46,322 nucleotides of DNA. Source: Bacteroidales bacterium (GTDB taxonomy: Bacteria; Bacteroidota; Bacteroidia; Bacteroidales; UBA932). Within the stretch, counting starts at the first letter, position 1. Each line of letters opens with the position of its first letter. The notes under the pieces are model-generated. The model saw only the letters and a program-made list of their open reading frames with translations, was not told the origin of the DNA and made no database searches. Made by a program: the position numbers and the translations under genes. Shown piece by piece: positions 6,652 through 15,085 of this stretch. The DNA lies in contig JAKSKD010000013.1 in NCBI GenBank assembly GCA_024401925.1, positions 1 to 46,322 of the forward strand, read 5' to 3'.

Positions 6652-8820
6652 TTATTTGCACCAGCGGTCAAGCCAGTCATAGACTTCCCTGTGCCAGAAG
6701 AGTGAGTTCTGAGGCTGGAGTACCCAGTGTGTCTCTTCCGGGAAAATGAGGAGTTTTGACGGTACTCCCATCATCTGAGCGCAGTTGAATGCTGCCATCC
6801 CCTGGGTGTAAGGGATACGGAAATCCATCATTCCGTGGATGCAGAGGATAGGCGTGTGCCACTGCTGGACTTTCGTGAGAGGTGAGTTGGCGTAGTGCCT
6901 TACAGCCTCCGGATAGCTGCTCCAAGGGGAACCGCTGAGGTATCCGCGCCCGAGTCCGCCGTTGTCCCAGTCTGCAAACCACATTTCTTCAGTGGTATAG
7001 TAGAGACCAGCCTCATCGAAGATGCCGGCGTGAGCTATGAAGCAGTCATAGAGGTTTCCGTGAAGGCCTTCGAGCATATAAGCTGAGTAGCCGCCATATG
7101 ATGCACCCACGCAGGCCAGTTTGCCTACATATGGCTTGCTCTTGATCCAGCGTCCTGCGCTGAGGTAGTCCTGCATGTTGAGACCGCAGTAGTCTCCTGA
7201 GATTTCCTCCTTCCAGGCCTGGCCGAAGGCGGTAGTGCCGCGGCGGTTTGGAAGGATGACGATGTAGCCCTGCTGCGCCATCAGCCTGTAGCACCATCTG
7301 TAGCTCCAGTCTTGGGAATTTGTGCCCTGAGGGCCTCCAAGGACGATTTCTATTGCAGGGTATGTCTTCGTTTCGTCGAACTTCGGAGGGTAGAGCACCC
7401 AGCACTGCATTTGCTGATGGTCAACAGTCTCCACGAAGACACTTTCCTGGCCTATTTCGTCAAGCTGTCCGATGATGTGGGCGTTCTCGTTGGTAATCTG
7501 CTCGAAGGAAGTCTCTCCGTCTGCGGCAACATTGAGGGCGATGAGCTCGGTAGGGAAGTTCGTGCAGTAGTAGGAAGCAAGCAATGTGCATCCGTTTTCT
7601 CCCTTGATGTATGCGAATGGGGAGAAAAAGTCGAACCACCATTCCTCCTTGGTGAGGCGCCTGAGGTTCTGTTCTCCTTCGATATTGACGGAAAATAGTG
7701 CCTGGGTGCCTCCGATCATTGCGTTGAAGATTATAGTTTCACAATCCGGAGTCCAGAATATGCCGGCCGCATCCCTGTCGAGCTCTGCTGCAAGTTCACG
7801 TATGTTGCCGAATTCCAGACCGAAGCTCTGGCCTTCGCTCTCCTGGGAGTATGTGATGTCTGCGACCATAAGTCTCTGCTTGTCGGACTCGTAACCGTTA
7901 CGTGGCATTGAAATCCACGCGAGATGCTTTCCGTCAGGGCTCCATACCGGGTCTGTGTCGTAGCCTCCGCCCATAGGAATAACCTTCTCGCTGCCTGTGA
8001 CGACGTCATAGATATAGATTTCGGTATCTGTTGAGAATGCGTATTCCTTGCCGACCTTCTTGCGGCAGCTGTATGCGATATATCTTCCGTCAGCGCTCCA
8101 GTCCAGCTGCTCCACTCCTCCGAAAGGCTCTGTAGGAAGTTCGTAAGGCTCGTCTCCGAGGATGTCGAAACTGTTGTCGGAAGTGATTTCATTACCGTTC
8201 AATGCAGCAACATATGTTCTTGGGGTTTCGGTTACCCAATGGTCCCAGTGACGGTACATCAAATCTTCAGTTGCATAGGCATGGGCTTTGTCGAGCGCAG
8301 GGTCCGTATCTGAAGGCTGTATGACTGCTTTGTTCTTGATTGTGCTGATATACAGGATATTATCCTCATTAGGGGAGATCTTGAACTCGCTGATTCCGTT
8401 CTCTACATTGCTGAGACGGACTTTCTTGCCGAGTTTATTGCCGGTGAGAGGTGCTTTCCATATCTGGCCGTCCTGCAGGAAATAGATGCTGCTGCCGTCC
8501 TTGCTCCAGCGGGCATTGTTCACACTCTTTGAGAATCTGGTAAGCTGTACGTTGTTGCTGCCGTCGGCATCGCAGATGAAGAGGTTGCGGCAGGATCGGT
8601 TTTCGCTGATGGATGTGTAGCTTACACCATAAAGAATCCGGCTGCCGTCAGGGGATAGCTGTGGGTCGCTGAGCCTTCCGAGGGAAAGGAGTGTTTCCGG
8701 GGTCATTACCCCGTCTTCAATCTGGATGTCCGAACGGCCAATGTAGCCGGAATCGTCTTTTTTGCAGTTTGTCATAATGAGTACGCACAGTGCAGTGCAG
8801 ATCAAGCTAAATTTTTTCAT
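6652..8820 (-). CDS. S9 family prolyl oligopeptidase-type lipoprotein
   Basis: A 722-residue serine peptidase of family S9 (acylaminoacyl-peptidase / dipeptidyl-peptidase group). A lipoprotein signal peptide ends at Cys19 (IMTNC), so it is probably anchored in the envelope facing the periplasm. Residues about 40-440 form the TolB-like beta-propeller (LSPDGSRILYG, WSADGRYIAYS, WSPDGKHLAWIS repeats). The C-terminal alpha/beta-hydrolase domain carries the catalytic triad Ser574 (GASYGGYS), Asp666 (MMDFRIPY) and His698 (EETHW). It would cleave short peptides, often after proline or from blocked N-termini; the exact specificity cannot be read here. It lies 19 bp downstream of recG. Confidence 0.92.
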   Translation of the reverse strand: MKKFSLICTALCVLIMTNCKKDDSGYIGRSDIQIEDGVMTPETLLSLGRLSDPQLSPDGSRILYGVSYTSISENRSCRNLFICDADGSNNVQLTRFSKSVNNARWSKDGSSIYFLQDGQIWKAPLTGNKLGKKVRLSNVENGISEFKISPNEDNILYISTIKNKAVIQPSDTDPALDKAHAYATEDLMYRHWDHWVTETPRTYVAALNGNEITSDNSFDILGDEPYELPTEPFGGVEQLDWSADGRYIAYSCRKKVGKEYAFSTDTEIYIYDVVTGSEKVIPMGGGYDTDPVWSPDGKHLAWISMPRNGYESDKQRLMVADITYSQESEGQSFGLEFGNIRELAAELDRDAAGIFWTPDCETIIFNAMIGGTQALFSVNIEGEQNLRRLTKEEWWFDFFSPFAYIKGENGCTLLASYYCTNFPTELIALNVAADGETSFEQITNENAHIIGQLDEIGQESVFVETVDHQQMQCWVLYPPKFDETKTYPAIEIVLGGPQGTNSQDWSYRWCYRLMAQQGYIVILPNRRGTTAFGQAWKEEISGDYCGLNMQDYLSAGRWIKSKPYVGKLACVGASYGGYSAYMLEGLHGNLYDCFIAHAGIFDEAGLYYTTEEMWFADWDNGGLGRGYLSGSPWSSYPEAVRHYANSPLTKVQQWHTPILCIHGMMDFRIPYTQGMAAFNCAQMMGVPSKLLIFPEETHWVLQPQNSLFWHREVYDWLDRWCK

Positions 8821-8839
8821 ATTGTAATTTTATTGATTA

Positions 8840-10957
8840 TCAGGATATTTTACTATAGTCCTTGAAATAATATCTGTCTTTCTTCATTTCGTCTGCAAGA
8901 GATTTGTTGACAGGGTCGGACAAGGTAGGATCCGCCTTGAGTATCTTTTCCGCATATGCCCGCGCCTCTCCCAGCAGTGTGCCGTCCTTTGCAAGGGAAG
9001 CTATGTTGAGACTTATCGGAAGTCCGCTCTGCTGTGTTCCCTCAAGGTCTCCCGGCCCCCTCATCTTCATATCCTCCTCGGCGAGTTCGAACCCGTCCTC
9101 GGTGGTGCATAGAAGATCTATCCTTTTCTTGGATTCCTTGCTCATCTTCAGATCCTTGACAAGGATGCAATAAGACTGGTCGGCTCCGCGTCCGACTCTG
9201 CCCCTGAGCTGGTGAAGCTGGCTCAGACCAAAGCGTTCGGCGCTCTCTATCACCATCACCGAAGCGTTCGGTACATCGACCCCGACCTCTATGACCGTCG
9301 TGGAAACCAGTATCTGGGCCCTTCCGGCAACGAATGCATCCATATTGAATTTCTTGACTTCCGGCGTCTGCTGTCCGTGGACGATTGCGACCTTGTACTG
9401 TGGCATAGGGAATGCGGCTGCAATTTCCTCATATCCTGTCTCCAGATTCTTGAGGTCCATCTTCTCGCTCTCGAATATCAGCGGATAGACAACGAATACC
9501 TGCCGTCCCTTTGCAATTTCCCTCTTCATAAAGTTGAACAGCTCAGGTCTCTTTCCCTGACCTATCTGGAGGGTCTGGACAGGCTTTCTGCCCGGAGGCA
9601 TTTCATCAATCACGGACACGTCAAGGTCTCCGTAGAGAGTCATTGCGAGTGTCCTTGGGATAGGTGTCGCTGTCATGACCAGGACGTGCGGAGGCACTTC
9701 TTTTCCGTCGGGGCCCGTCGCGGCGCTCTTTGACCACAGCTTGGACCTCTGTTCCACTCCGAACCGGTGCTGCTCGTCTATGATGGCGAGTCCCAGTGAA
9801 CGGAATATCACATCATCTTCTATGAGTGCGTGGGTGCCGATTATCAGCCCGATACTACCGTCCTCGAGCCCACTGTGGATTTCCCTGCGCTCCTTTGTCC
9901 CTGTCGTTCCTGTAAGCAGGGCACATTTCACGCCCGTCGGACGAAGGTATTTCTGCACATTTGCGTAATGCTGCTGCGCCAGGACCTCGGTCGGGGCCAT
10001 TATGCAGGACTGGTAGCCGTTTCCTATAGCTATGAGCGCGCTGAGGATGGCAACCATAGTCTTCCCCGATCCCACGTCTCCTTGCAGCAGGCGGTTCATC
10101 TGACGTCCGCTCATCATATCCGAGCGTATCTCCTTTATCACTCTCTTCTGTGCTCCTGTCAGTTCGTATGGGAGCGCATTGAAACAGTCATTGAAATCCT
10201 TACCCACTTTCGGCATCATCAGACCGTTCTCGGCCCTGCTGCGTATGTATTTCTGCTTCAATAGGGAAAGCTGGAGCAGGAACAACTCCTCGAATTTCAG
10301 CCTGTATGATGCTTTTGCAAGGGTGTCCTGGTCTTTCGGAAAATGGATGTTCTGAAGAGCGAACCTTATTGGAACAAGTCCTTTCTCTTTCAAGACATAT
10401 TCCGGCAGGGTTTCTTTGATTTCAGGCAGACAGGCTGCGAGTGCTGCGCTCTGGAGGCGGTTCATCACCTTGCCTGTGATTCCGGAATTCTTGAGTTTTT
10501 CCGTGCTGGTGTAAACTCCGGTAAGCACTCCGGTCATCGATCCCTGCGGCGTCTGTGGCGGGGCGTCAACCTCCGGATGCACGATGTTGATCTTTCCGTT
10601 GAACACCGTCGGCTTTCCGAAGAAAAGGAATACGTTCCCGGGCACCATCCTCTCGGCATTCCATTTGAGCCCCTTGAAGAATACCACCTCCATCTCTCCG
10701 CTGCTATCCGCGATTATGACACTGAGACGCTTTTTCGCGATTATTTCAGCTTTCACGACTCTTCCCATTACCTGTACGTATGCCAAGTCCGGACGAATAT
10801 CGGCAATCCTCTGGATGCTGCTGCGGTCTATGTAGCGGAACGGGTAAAGATGAATCAGGTCGGAGAACGTTCCGATCTCCAACTCCCGTTTCAGCAGTGC
10901 CGCCCTCTTGGGACCCACTCCCGGAAGAAACTGAATGTCTGAATCAAGCCCTGCCAT
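8840..10957 (-). CDS. recG: ATP-dependent DNA helicase RecG
   Basis: A 705-residue branch-migrating helicase that remodels stalled forks and recombination junctions. It contains the N-terminal helix-hairpin and wedge OB region (FLPGVGPKRAALLKREL; VMGRVVKAEI), Walker A GDVGSGKT, the DEQH box (IIDEQHRFGVEQR), MTATPIPRTLA and the motif VI region QLRGRVGRG. An upstream extension to 11131 is open but is not RecG-like and overlaps the divergent YugP gene, so I start at the ATG at 10957, giving the usual length. A perfect -7 element lies only 8 nt upstream, hinting at a leaderless or nearly leaderless transcript. It heads the leftward run. Confidence 0.96.
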   Translation of the reverse strand: MAGLDSDIQFLPGVGPKRAALLKRELEIGTFSDLIHLYPFRYIDRSSIQRIADIRPDLAYVQVMGRVVKAEIIAKKRLSVIIADSSGEMEVVFFKGLKWNAERMVPGNVFLFFGKPTVFNGKINIVHPEVDAPPQTPQGSMTGVLTGVYTSTEKLKNSGITGKVMNRLQSAALAACLPEIKETLPEYVLKEKGLVPIRFALQNIHFPKDQDTLAKASYRLKFEELFLLQLSLLKQKYIRSRAENGLMMPKVGKDFNDCFNALPYELTGAQKRVIKEIRSDMMSGRQMNRLLQGDVGSGKTMVAILSALIAIGNGYQSCIMAPTEVLAQQHYANVQKYLRPTGVKCALLTGTTGTKERREIHSGLEDGSIGLIIGTHALIEDDVIFRSLGLAIIDEQHRFGVEQRSKLWSKSAATGPDGKEVPPHVLVMTATPIPRTLAMTLYGDLDVSVIDEMPPGRKPVQTLQIGQGKRPELFNFMKREIAKGRQVFVVYPLIFESEKMDLKNLETGYEEIAAAFPMPQYKVAIVHGQQTPEVKKFNMDAFVAGRAQILVSTTVIEVGVDVPNASVMVIESAERFGLSQLHQLRGRVGRGADQSYCILVKDLKMSKESKKRIDLLCTTEDGFELAEEDMKMRGPGDLEGTQQSGLPISLNIASLAKDGTLLGEARAYAEKILKADPTLSDPVNKSLADEMKKDRYYFKDYSKIS

Positions 10958-10965
10958 ATTACTAA

Positions 10966-10982
10966 CAAATATAGTATATTTG
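10966..10982. promoter_or_regulatory. Back-to-back -7 elements for recG and the YugP gene
   Basis: Minus strand: TATATTTG at 10973-10966, 8 nt before the recG ATG. Plus strand: TATATTTG at 10975-10982, giving the YugP gene a leader of roughly 75 nt. Both match TAnnTTTG perfectly and are separated by a single base, so only one polymerase could bind at a time. Neither has a good TTG at the expected -33 position. Confidence 0.45.
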
Positions 10983-11065
10983 CTGACAATTTGTCGGTGT
11001 TTCCGATATTTTGGCGCAAGGAATAAAAATTGTATGGAATGATACTGGCATAAAACAATACGATT

Positions 11066-11734
11066 ATGGGAATCTGGATAATATTGATAGCTGTGATGAT
11101 ATTCAGTTTTATCATCCAGCAGACACTTCAAAGCAGGTTTGACAAGTACAGCAATGTGCCGTCATCGATGACCGGTGCCGAGGTGGCCGCAAAGATGCTT
11201 GCCGACCACGGAATCACTGACGTATCAATCACCTGCATAGAGGGAAAGCTTACGGACCATTACAATCCTCAGACGAAGACCGTCAACCTCAGCCGTTCTG
11301 TCTTTGGCAGCAGAAGTATTGCTGCAGCCGCAGTTGCAGCCCACGAATGCGGACACGTCGTACAGCACGCAACAGGTTATGCTCCTCTGAGATTTCGCAC
11401 GGCACTTGTCCCTGTAGTATCATTTGCAAACAGGACCGTCCAGTGGGTGCTTCTTCTTGGCGTGCTTTTGATCAATATATTTCCTTCTTTGATTTGGATA
11501 GGTATTGGATTGTTCGCTATGACGACACTCTTCAGTTTCGTTACATTGCCTGTTGAAATTAATGCCAGCGCCCGTGCCACTGATTGGCTTGAGAACGCCG
11601 GCATTACAAATTTCGAAACTACACCGATGGCCAAAGATGCCCTGAAATGGGCTGCTTATACCTATGTGATTGCGGCAATCGGTTCACTTGCGACGTTGAT
11701 TTACTACATATCAATCGCAAACCGGCGCAATTAA
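11066..11734 (+). CDS. YugP-type membrane zinc metallopeptidase
   Basis: A 222-residue integral membrane protein of the neutral zinc metallopeptidase family (YugP-like). An N-terminal membrane helix (2-20) is followed by the motif HECGH at 93-97, the HExxH zinc site in AAVAAHECGHVVQHATGY. Further hydrophobic segments lie at about 123-165 and 190-215. The family is widespread but its substrates are poorly known; membrane-protein quality control is a guess. It is divergent from recG with a back-to-back promoter and convergent with the esterase gene 7 bp downstream. Confidence 0.88.
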   Translation: MGIWIILIAVMIFSFIIQQTLQSRFDKYSNVPSSMTGAEVAAKMLADHGITDVSITCIEGKLTDHYNPQTKTVNLSRSVFGSRSIAAAAVAAHECGHVVQHATGYAPLRFRTALVPVVSFANRTVQWVLLLGVLLINIFPSLIWIGIGLFAMTTLFSFVTLPVEINASARATDWLENAGITNFETTPMAKDALKWAAYTYVIAAIGSLATLIYYISIANRRN

Positions 11735-11741
11735 TTATCAA

Positions 11742-12614
11742 TTAGAAAGAAAGCTCTCTGAGCCATTTTTCCACTTCTGCTGTCCATTCACGCTTGTAAA
11801 CGAAGTGGTCCATATTACCATATCCGTGTCCGCCGATAGGATAGATATGCATCGATGCGCTGACACCGGCTTTCTTGAGAGCGTAGAAGTACTCTATGCT
11901 GTTCTTAGGGTCAACTGTGTTGTCGTCAGTGGAGAGTATCATAATTGCTGGAGCCGTTTCGGATGTAACCTGTTTTTCGTTGCAGAATTCATTTACAAGT
12001 TCTTCTGAAGGATTCTGGCCGAGCAGGTTGTTGCGTGAACCCATATGGGTGTAGGATTCCTCCATAGTGATGACCGGGTAGAGGAGTATCTGGAACTCAG
12101 GCCTTGTCTCCGGTGTCGAATAATGCGTTGCGAGTGTTGAGGCAAGGTGGCCTCCGGCAGAACAGCCCATTACACCGATATGCTCAACACCCCATTCTTC
12201 TGCGTGTTCACGTATGATTGACATTGCTCTTTCTGCATCGTGAAGAGGAACGTATGAGAATCCGAACGGAAGTCTGTATTCAAGCACACAGTATGTGATG
12301 CCGAGGGAATTGAACCACTGTGCCATCTGTCTCCCTTCGTGTGAGTCGGAAAGCATAGTATAGCCTCCTCCAGGGCATTCAAGTATGCACAAGCCGTTAG
12401 GTTTTGCTGCCGGATAGATTTCCAGTTTCGGCTCCATAAAATCTTTAGGAAGCACACGCTTCTGGAAATCGTCCGGACGGGCCTCATATTCTTTTTCCGG
12501 GAATCCGTCAGGCCAGAGAGGAATAGGAGCAACGCCCCTTGGTCCGAACATCTGGGCGAAAGAAGTTAGTGTAAAAAGAATCAGTGCGGATAATGTTATT
12601 AGTGTCTTTTTCAT
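11742..12614 (-). CDS. Secreted alpha/beta-hydrolase esterase
   Basis: A 290-residue exported hydrolase with a Sec signal peptide (1-20, ending SFA-Q). Features of the alpha/beta-hydrolase fold: the oxyanion motif CPGGGY (80-85), nucleophile Ser152 in GCSAGGH, an acidic residue in STDDNTVDP (230-235) and His263 in GGHGYG. The resemblance is to the BD-FAE/acetyl-xylan-esterase-like group encoded in polysaccharide-degradation loci. With the divergent GH127 gene it may remove acyl groups from arabinose-rich plant glycans (inference). The two genes share a 70-bp divergent promoter region. Confidence 0.8.
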   Translation of the reverse strand: MKKTLITLSALILFTLTSFAQMFGPRGVAPIPLWPDGFPEKEYEARPDDFQKRVLPKDFMEPKLEIYPAAKPNGLCILECPGGGYTMLSDSHEGRQMAQWFNSLGITYCVLEYRLPFGFSYVPLHDAERAMSIIREHAEEWGVEHIGVMGCSAGGHLASTLATHYSTPETRPEFQILLYPVITMEESYTHMGSRNNLLGQNPSEELVNEFCNEKQVTSETAPAIMILSTDDNTVDPKNSIEYFYALKKAGVSASMHIYPIGGHGYGNMDHFVYKREWTAEVEKWLRELSF

Positions 12615-12632
12615 AGAAAATTTGTTTTAGTG

Positions 12633-12663
12633 TTTACGAAAATACTGTTTTTTCATATCTTAG
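12633..12663 (+). promoter_or_regulatory. Promoter of the GH127 gene
   Basis: The plus strand has TTTA (12633-12636) 19 nt before TATCTTAG (12656-12663), each one mismatch from consensus. It overlaps the esterase promoter on the opposite strand, so the two genes may be co-regulated or in competition. The start codon follows at 12685. Confidence 0.4.
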
Positions 12664-12666
12664 CAA
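12637..12666 (-). promoter_or_regulatory. Promoter of the esterase gene
   Basis: On the minus strand a TTG -33 box (12666-12664) and a TATTTTCG -7 box (12644-12637, one mismatch to TAnnTTTG) are separated by exactly 19 nt. The leader would be about 16 nt. Confidence 0.5.
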
Positions 12667-12684
12667 GATAAAACCACATATTTT

Positions 12685-15078
12685 ATGAAAAAATCTGTAA
12701 TCGTTGTACTTTTTACCTTGTTGGCGATTTCTTCCTCACAGGCGCAGGAAAAACTCTACAAAGACGAATTTCCAATTTCTGACGTAACCCTTCTTGACGG
12801 GCCGCTCAAACGGGCCAGGGATCTGAATGTGGCAGTGCTGCTGCAGTACGACACGGACAGGCTGCTCGCTCCTTTTCTCAAGGAGGCTGGGCTGGAACCG
12901 AAGGCTGAACTGTATCCGAACTGGGCCGGGCTTGACGGACACGTGGGCGGACATTATCTTTCTGCGCTGGCTATGAATGCCGCTACAGGGAGTAAGGAGT
13001 GCGAAGAAAGGATGATGTATATGATCAGTGAGCTGAAGCGTTGCGCTGAGGCAAATGCTGTCAACCACCCTGGGTGGGGCAGGGGATATATTGGTGGTGT
13101 GCCGGAATCAGACAGGATATGGAGTGAATTTAAGAAAGGAAATATCCGGCCTTATGCGGCTGCGTGGGTGCCTTTCTATAATGTGCACAAGGTGTTTGCC
13201 GGACTGCGCGATGCCTGGCTGTATTGTGGCAATGAAGATGCGAAAGAACTCTTCCTGGGCTGCTGTGACTGGGCTCTGGACATTACTTCAGGCCTGGATG
13301 ATGCCACTATGGAGAGGGCTCTTGATACAGAGCAGGGAGGAATGAATGAAGTCATTGCAGATGCCTATGCAATTACCGGGGATACGAAGTATCTTGAAGG
13401 GGCGAAGCGATTCTCCCACAAGTGGCTCCTCAATGCGATGGCATCGCATACGGATGTGCTGGATAATGTCCACGCTAATACCCAGGTGCCTAAAGTTGTC
13501 GGTTTTCAGAGAATTGCTGAACTGTCCGGGGATGAGGACTATGCTTTCGCAAGCCGTTTCTTCTGGGATATTGTGACCCGTGATCGCACTGTCGCTTTCG
13601 GCGGTAACAGCCGTCGCGAACATTTCCCGAGCAAAGAGAGCAGCATAGATTTGATAAATGATGTCGATGGACCTGAGTCCTGCAACACTAACAATATGCT
13701 GAAGCTTACCGAGGAACTCCACAGGGTCGATCCGGGAAATGCCCGCCTTGTGGATTTCTATGAGGTCGCTACATTCAATCATATCCTTTCCACGCAGCAT
13801 CCGGAGCACGGCGGATATGTCTATTTCACCTCCGCCCGTCCACGCCATTACAGAAATTATTCAGCACCTAACGAGGCTATGTGGTGCTGCGTCGGCACGG
13901 GAATGGAGAACCACGGCAAATACGGCCAGTTCATCTACACTGTCAGTCCCGACCGGAGGAACGAGCTCTACGTCAATCTCTTTGTTGCTTCTGAATTGAA
14001 CTGGAAAGAAAACGACATCGTTCTGCGTCAGGAGACAGTTTTTCCGTATTCGGAGACCAGCAGAATCAGTATTGTCAAAGGCAAGGGGACTTTCCTTATG
14101 AATATCAGGTATCCGGGCTGGGTCGATGAAGGTGCATTGAAGGTCAGCATCAATGGCTGCCCTGTGCAGGTAAAGGAAATGCCGGGAAGCTATGTGGGAA
14201 TACTTCGACAGTGGAAGAAGGGGGATGTCGTCGAAGTCACTTTCCCTATGCATAATTCCATCGAACATCTTCCGAATGTGCCTCAGTATGTGGCAATCAA
14301 GCATGGCCCCGTACTGCTCGGAATGAAGACCGGCACTGAGGACTTGGCTCATCTTATCGCGGATGACAGCCGTTTCGGACAATATGCCAGCGGCGCGAAA
14401 CTCCCAATCGACCAGGCTCCGTATCTGATAGCCGACGAGGTCGAGGACATTGCCGGAGACCTTGTCCCTGTGGAAGGCAAGCCTCTGCATTTCACCCTGA
14501 CTACCCGGATGGAGAATAAGATAGAAGGGGAACTGCAGCCTTTCTTCGAGATTCACGATTCACGTTATATGATTTACTGGCTGGCTCTCAGCAAGGACGG
14601 CTATGCGGACTATATTGCAAATCTGGCGCGGGTTGAGCAGGAAAGGCAGGCTCTTGATGCCAGGACGACGGACAAAGTGCAGCCCGGGGAACAGCAGCCG
14701 GAATCCGATCATTTTATGGAATCATTCAACTCCGTGAAAGGCGTCACCGAGGATGTCTCGTTCCGTGATGCCCGCGGTGGAGGATGGTTCAGCTATCTGA
14801 TGAGTACGGGTGGCCGTTCGGACCTTTCATTGAGGCTGAAGTACTGGGGACAGGACGAGTGGAGGACCTGTGAGTTTGACATCTATGTCGATGATGCCCT
14901 CATCAAATCGGTCAACAACACACGCAAGTGGCGCACTTCCCAGTTCAAATATGAGGAGTATCCTATCCCGGCGGAACTGCTGGAGGGCAGGGACAAGGTC
15001 CGCATCAAGTTTGTCGCCAAGCCCGCCCGCCAGGTCGGCGAACTCTATGAGATCAGGCTGGTGACTCCGGAGAAATAG
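12685..15078 (+). CDS. GH127 beta-L-arabinofuranosidase
   Basis: A 797-residue exported glycosidase with signal peptide 1-20 (SSSQA-Q). The opening VTLLDGPLKRARDLN and PNWAGLDGHVGGHYLSALA are hallmarks of the DUF1680/GH127 family, whose characterised members release beta-L-arabinofuranose. The catalytic (alpha/alpha)6 domain spans about 30-450. Zinc and catalytic residues known from HypBA1 are recognisable: Glu331 and Cys333 in PESCN, and the vicinal Cys401-Cys402 in MWCCVGTGMENHG, where Cys401 matches the cysteine nucleophile; Glu312 (GGNSRREHF) is a candidate acid/base. The C-terminus (about 690-797) is an extra beta-sandwich domain. It complements the GH54 alpha-arabinofuranosidase about 6 kb away. 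It converges on the TamB-Omp85 gene with a 7-bp gap and no visible terminator. Confidence 0.92.
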   Translation: MKKSVIVVLFTLLAISSSQAQEKLYKDEFPISDVTLLDGPLKRARDLNVAVLLQYDTDRLLAPFLKEAGLEPKAELYPNWAGLDGHVGGHYLSALAMNAATGSKECEERMMYMISELKRCAEANAVNHPGWGRGYIGGVPESDRIWSEFKKGNIRPYAAAWVPFYNVHKVFAGLRDAWLYCGNEDAKELFLGCCDWALDITSGLDDATMERALDTEQGGMNEVIADAYAITGDTKYLEGAKRFSHKWLLNAMASHTDVLDNVHANTQVPKVVGFQRIAELSGDEDYAFASRFFWDIVTRDRTVAFGGNSRREHFPSKESSIDLINDVDGPESCNTNNMLKLTEELHRVDPGNARLVDFYEVATFNHILSTQHPEHGGYVYFTSARPRHYRNYSAPNEAMWCCVGTGMENHGKYGQFIYTVSPDRRNELYVNLFVASELNWKENDIVLRQETVFPYSETSRISIVKGKGTFLMNIRYPGWVDEGALKVSINGCPVQVKEMPGSYVGILRQWKKGDVVEVTFPMHNSIEHLPNVPQYVAIKHGPVLLGMKTGTEDLAHLIADDSRFGQYASGAKLPIDQAPYLIADEVEDIAGDLVPVEGKPLHFTLTTRMENKIEGELQPFFEIHDSRYMIYWLALSKDGYADYIANLARVEQERQALDARTTDKVQPGEQQPESDHFMESFNSVKGVTEDVSFRDARGGGWFSYLMSTGGRSDLSLRLKYWGQDEWRTCEFDIYVDDALIKSVNNTRKWRTSQFKYEEYPIPAELLEGRDKVRIKFVAKPARQVGELYEIRLVTPEK

Positions 15079-15085
15079 ACAATTG

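Noticed and set aside
10343-10942. 199-codon plus-strand frame inside recG
   Set aside because: Antisense shadow of a well-conserved gene with no recognisable domain or promoter.
10958-11131. 58-codon N-terminal extension of RecG
   Set aside because: Not RecG-like in sequence, overlaps the divergent YugP gene and lies across both promoters; the ATG at 10957 gives the family start.
13288-13848. 186-codon minus-strand frame inside GH127
   Set aside because: Antisense shadow; the plus strand encodes conserved GH127 motifs throughout.
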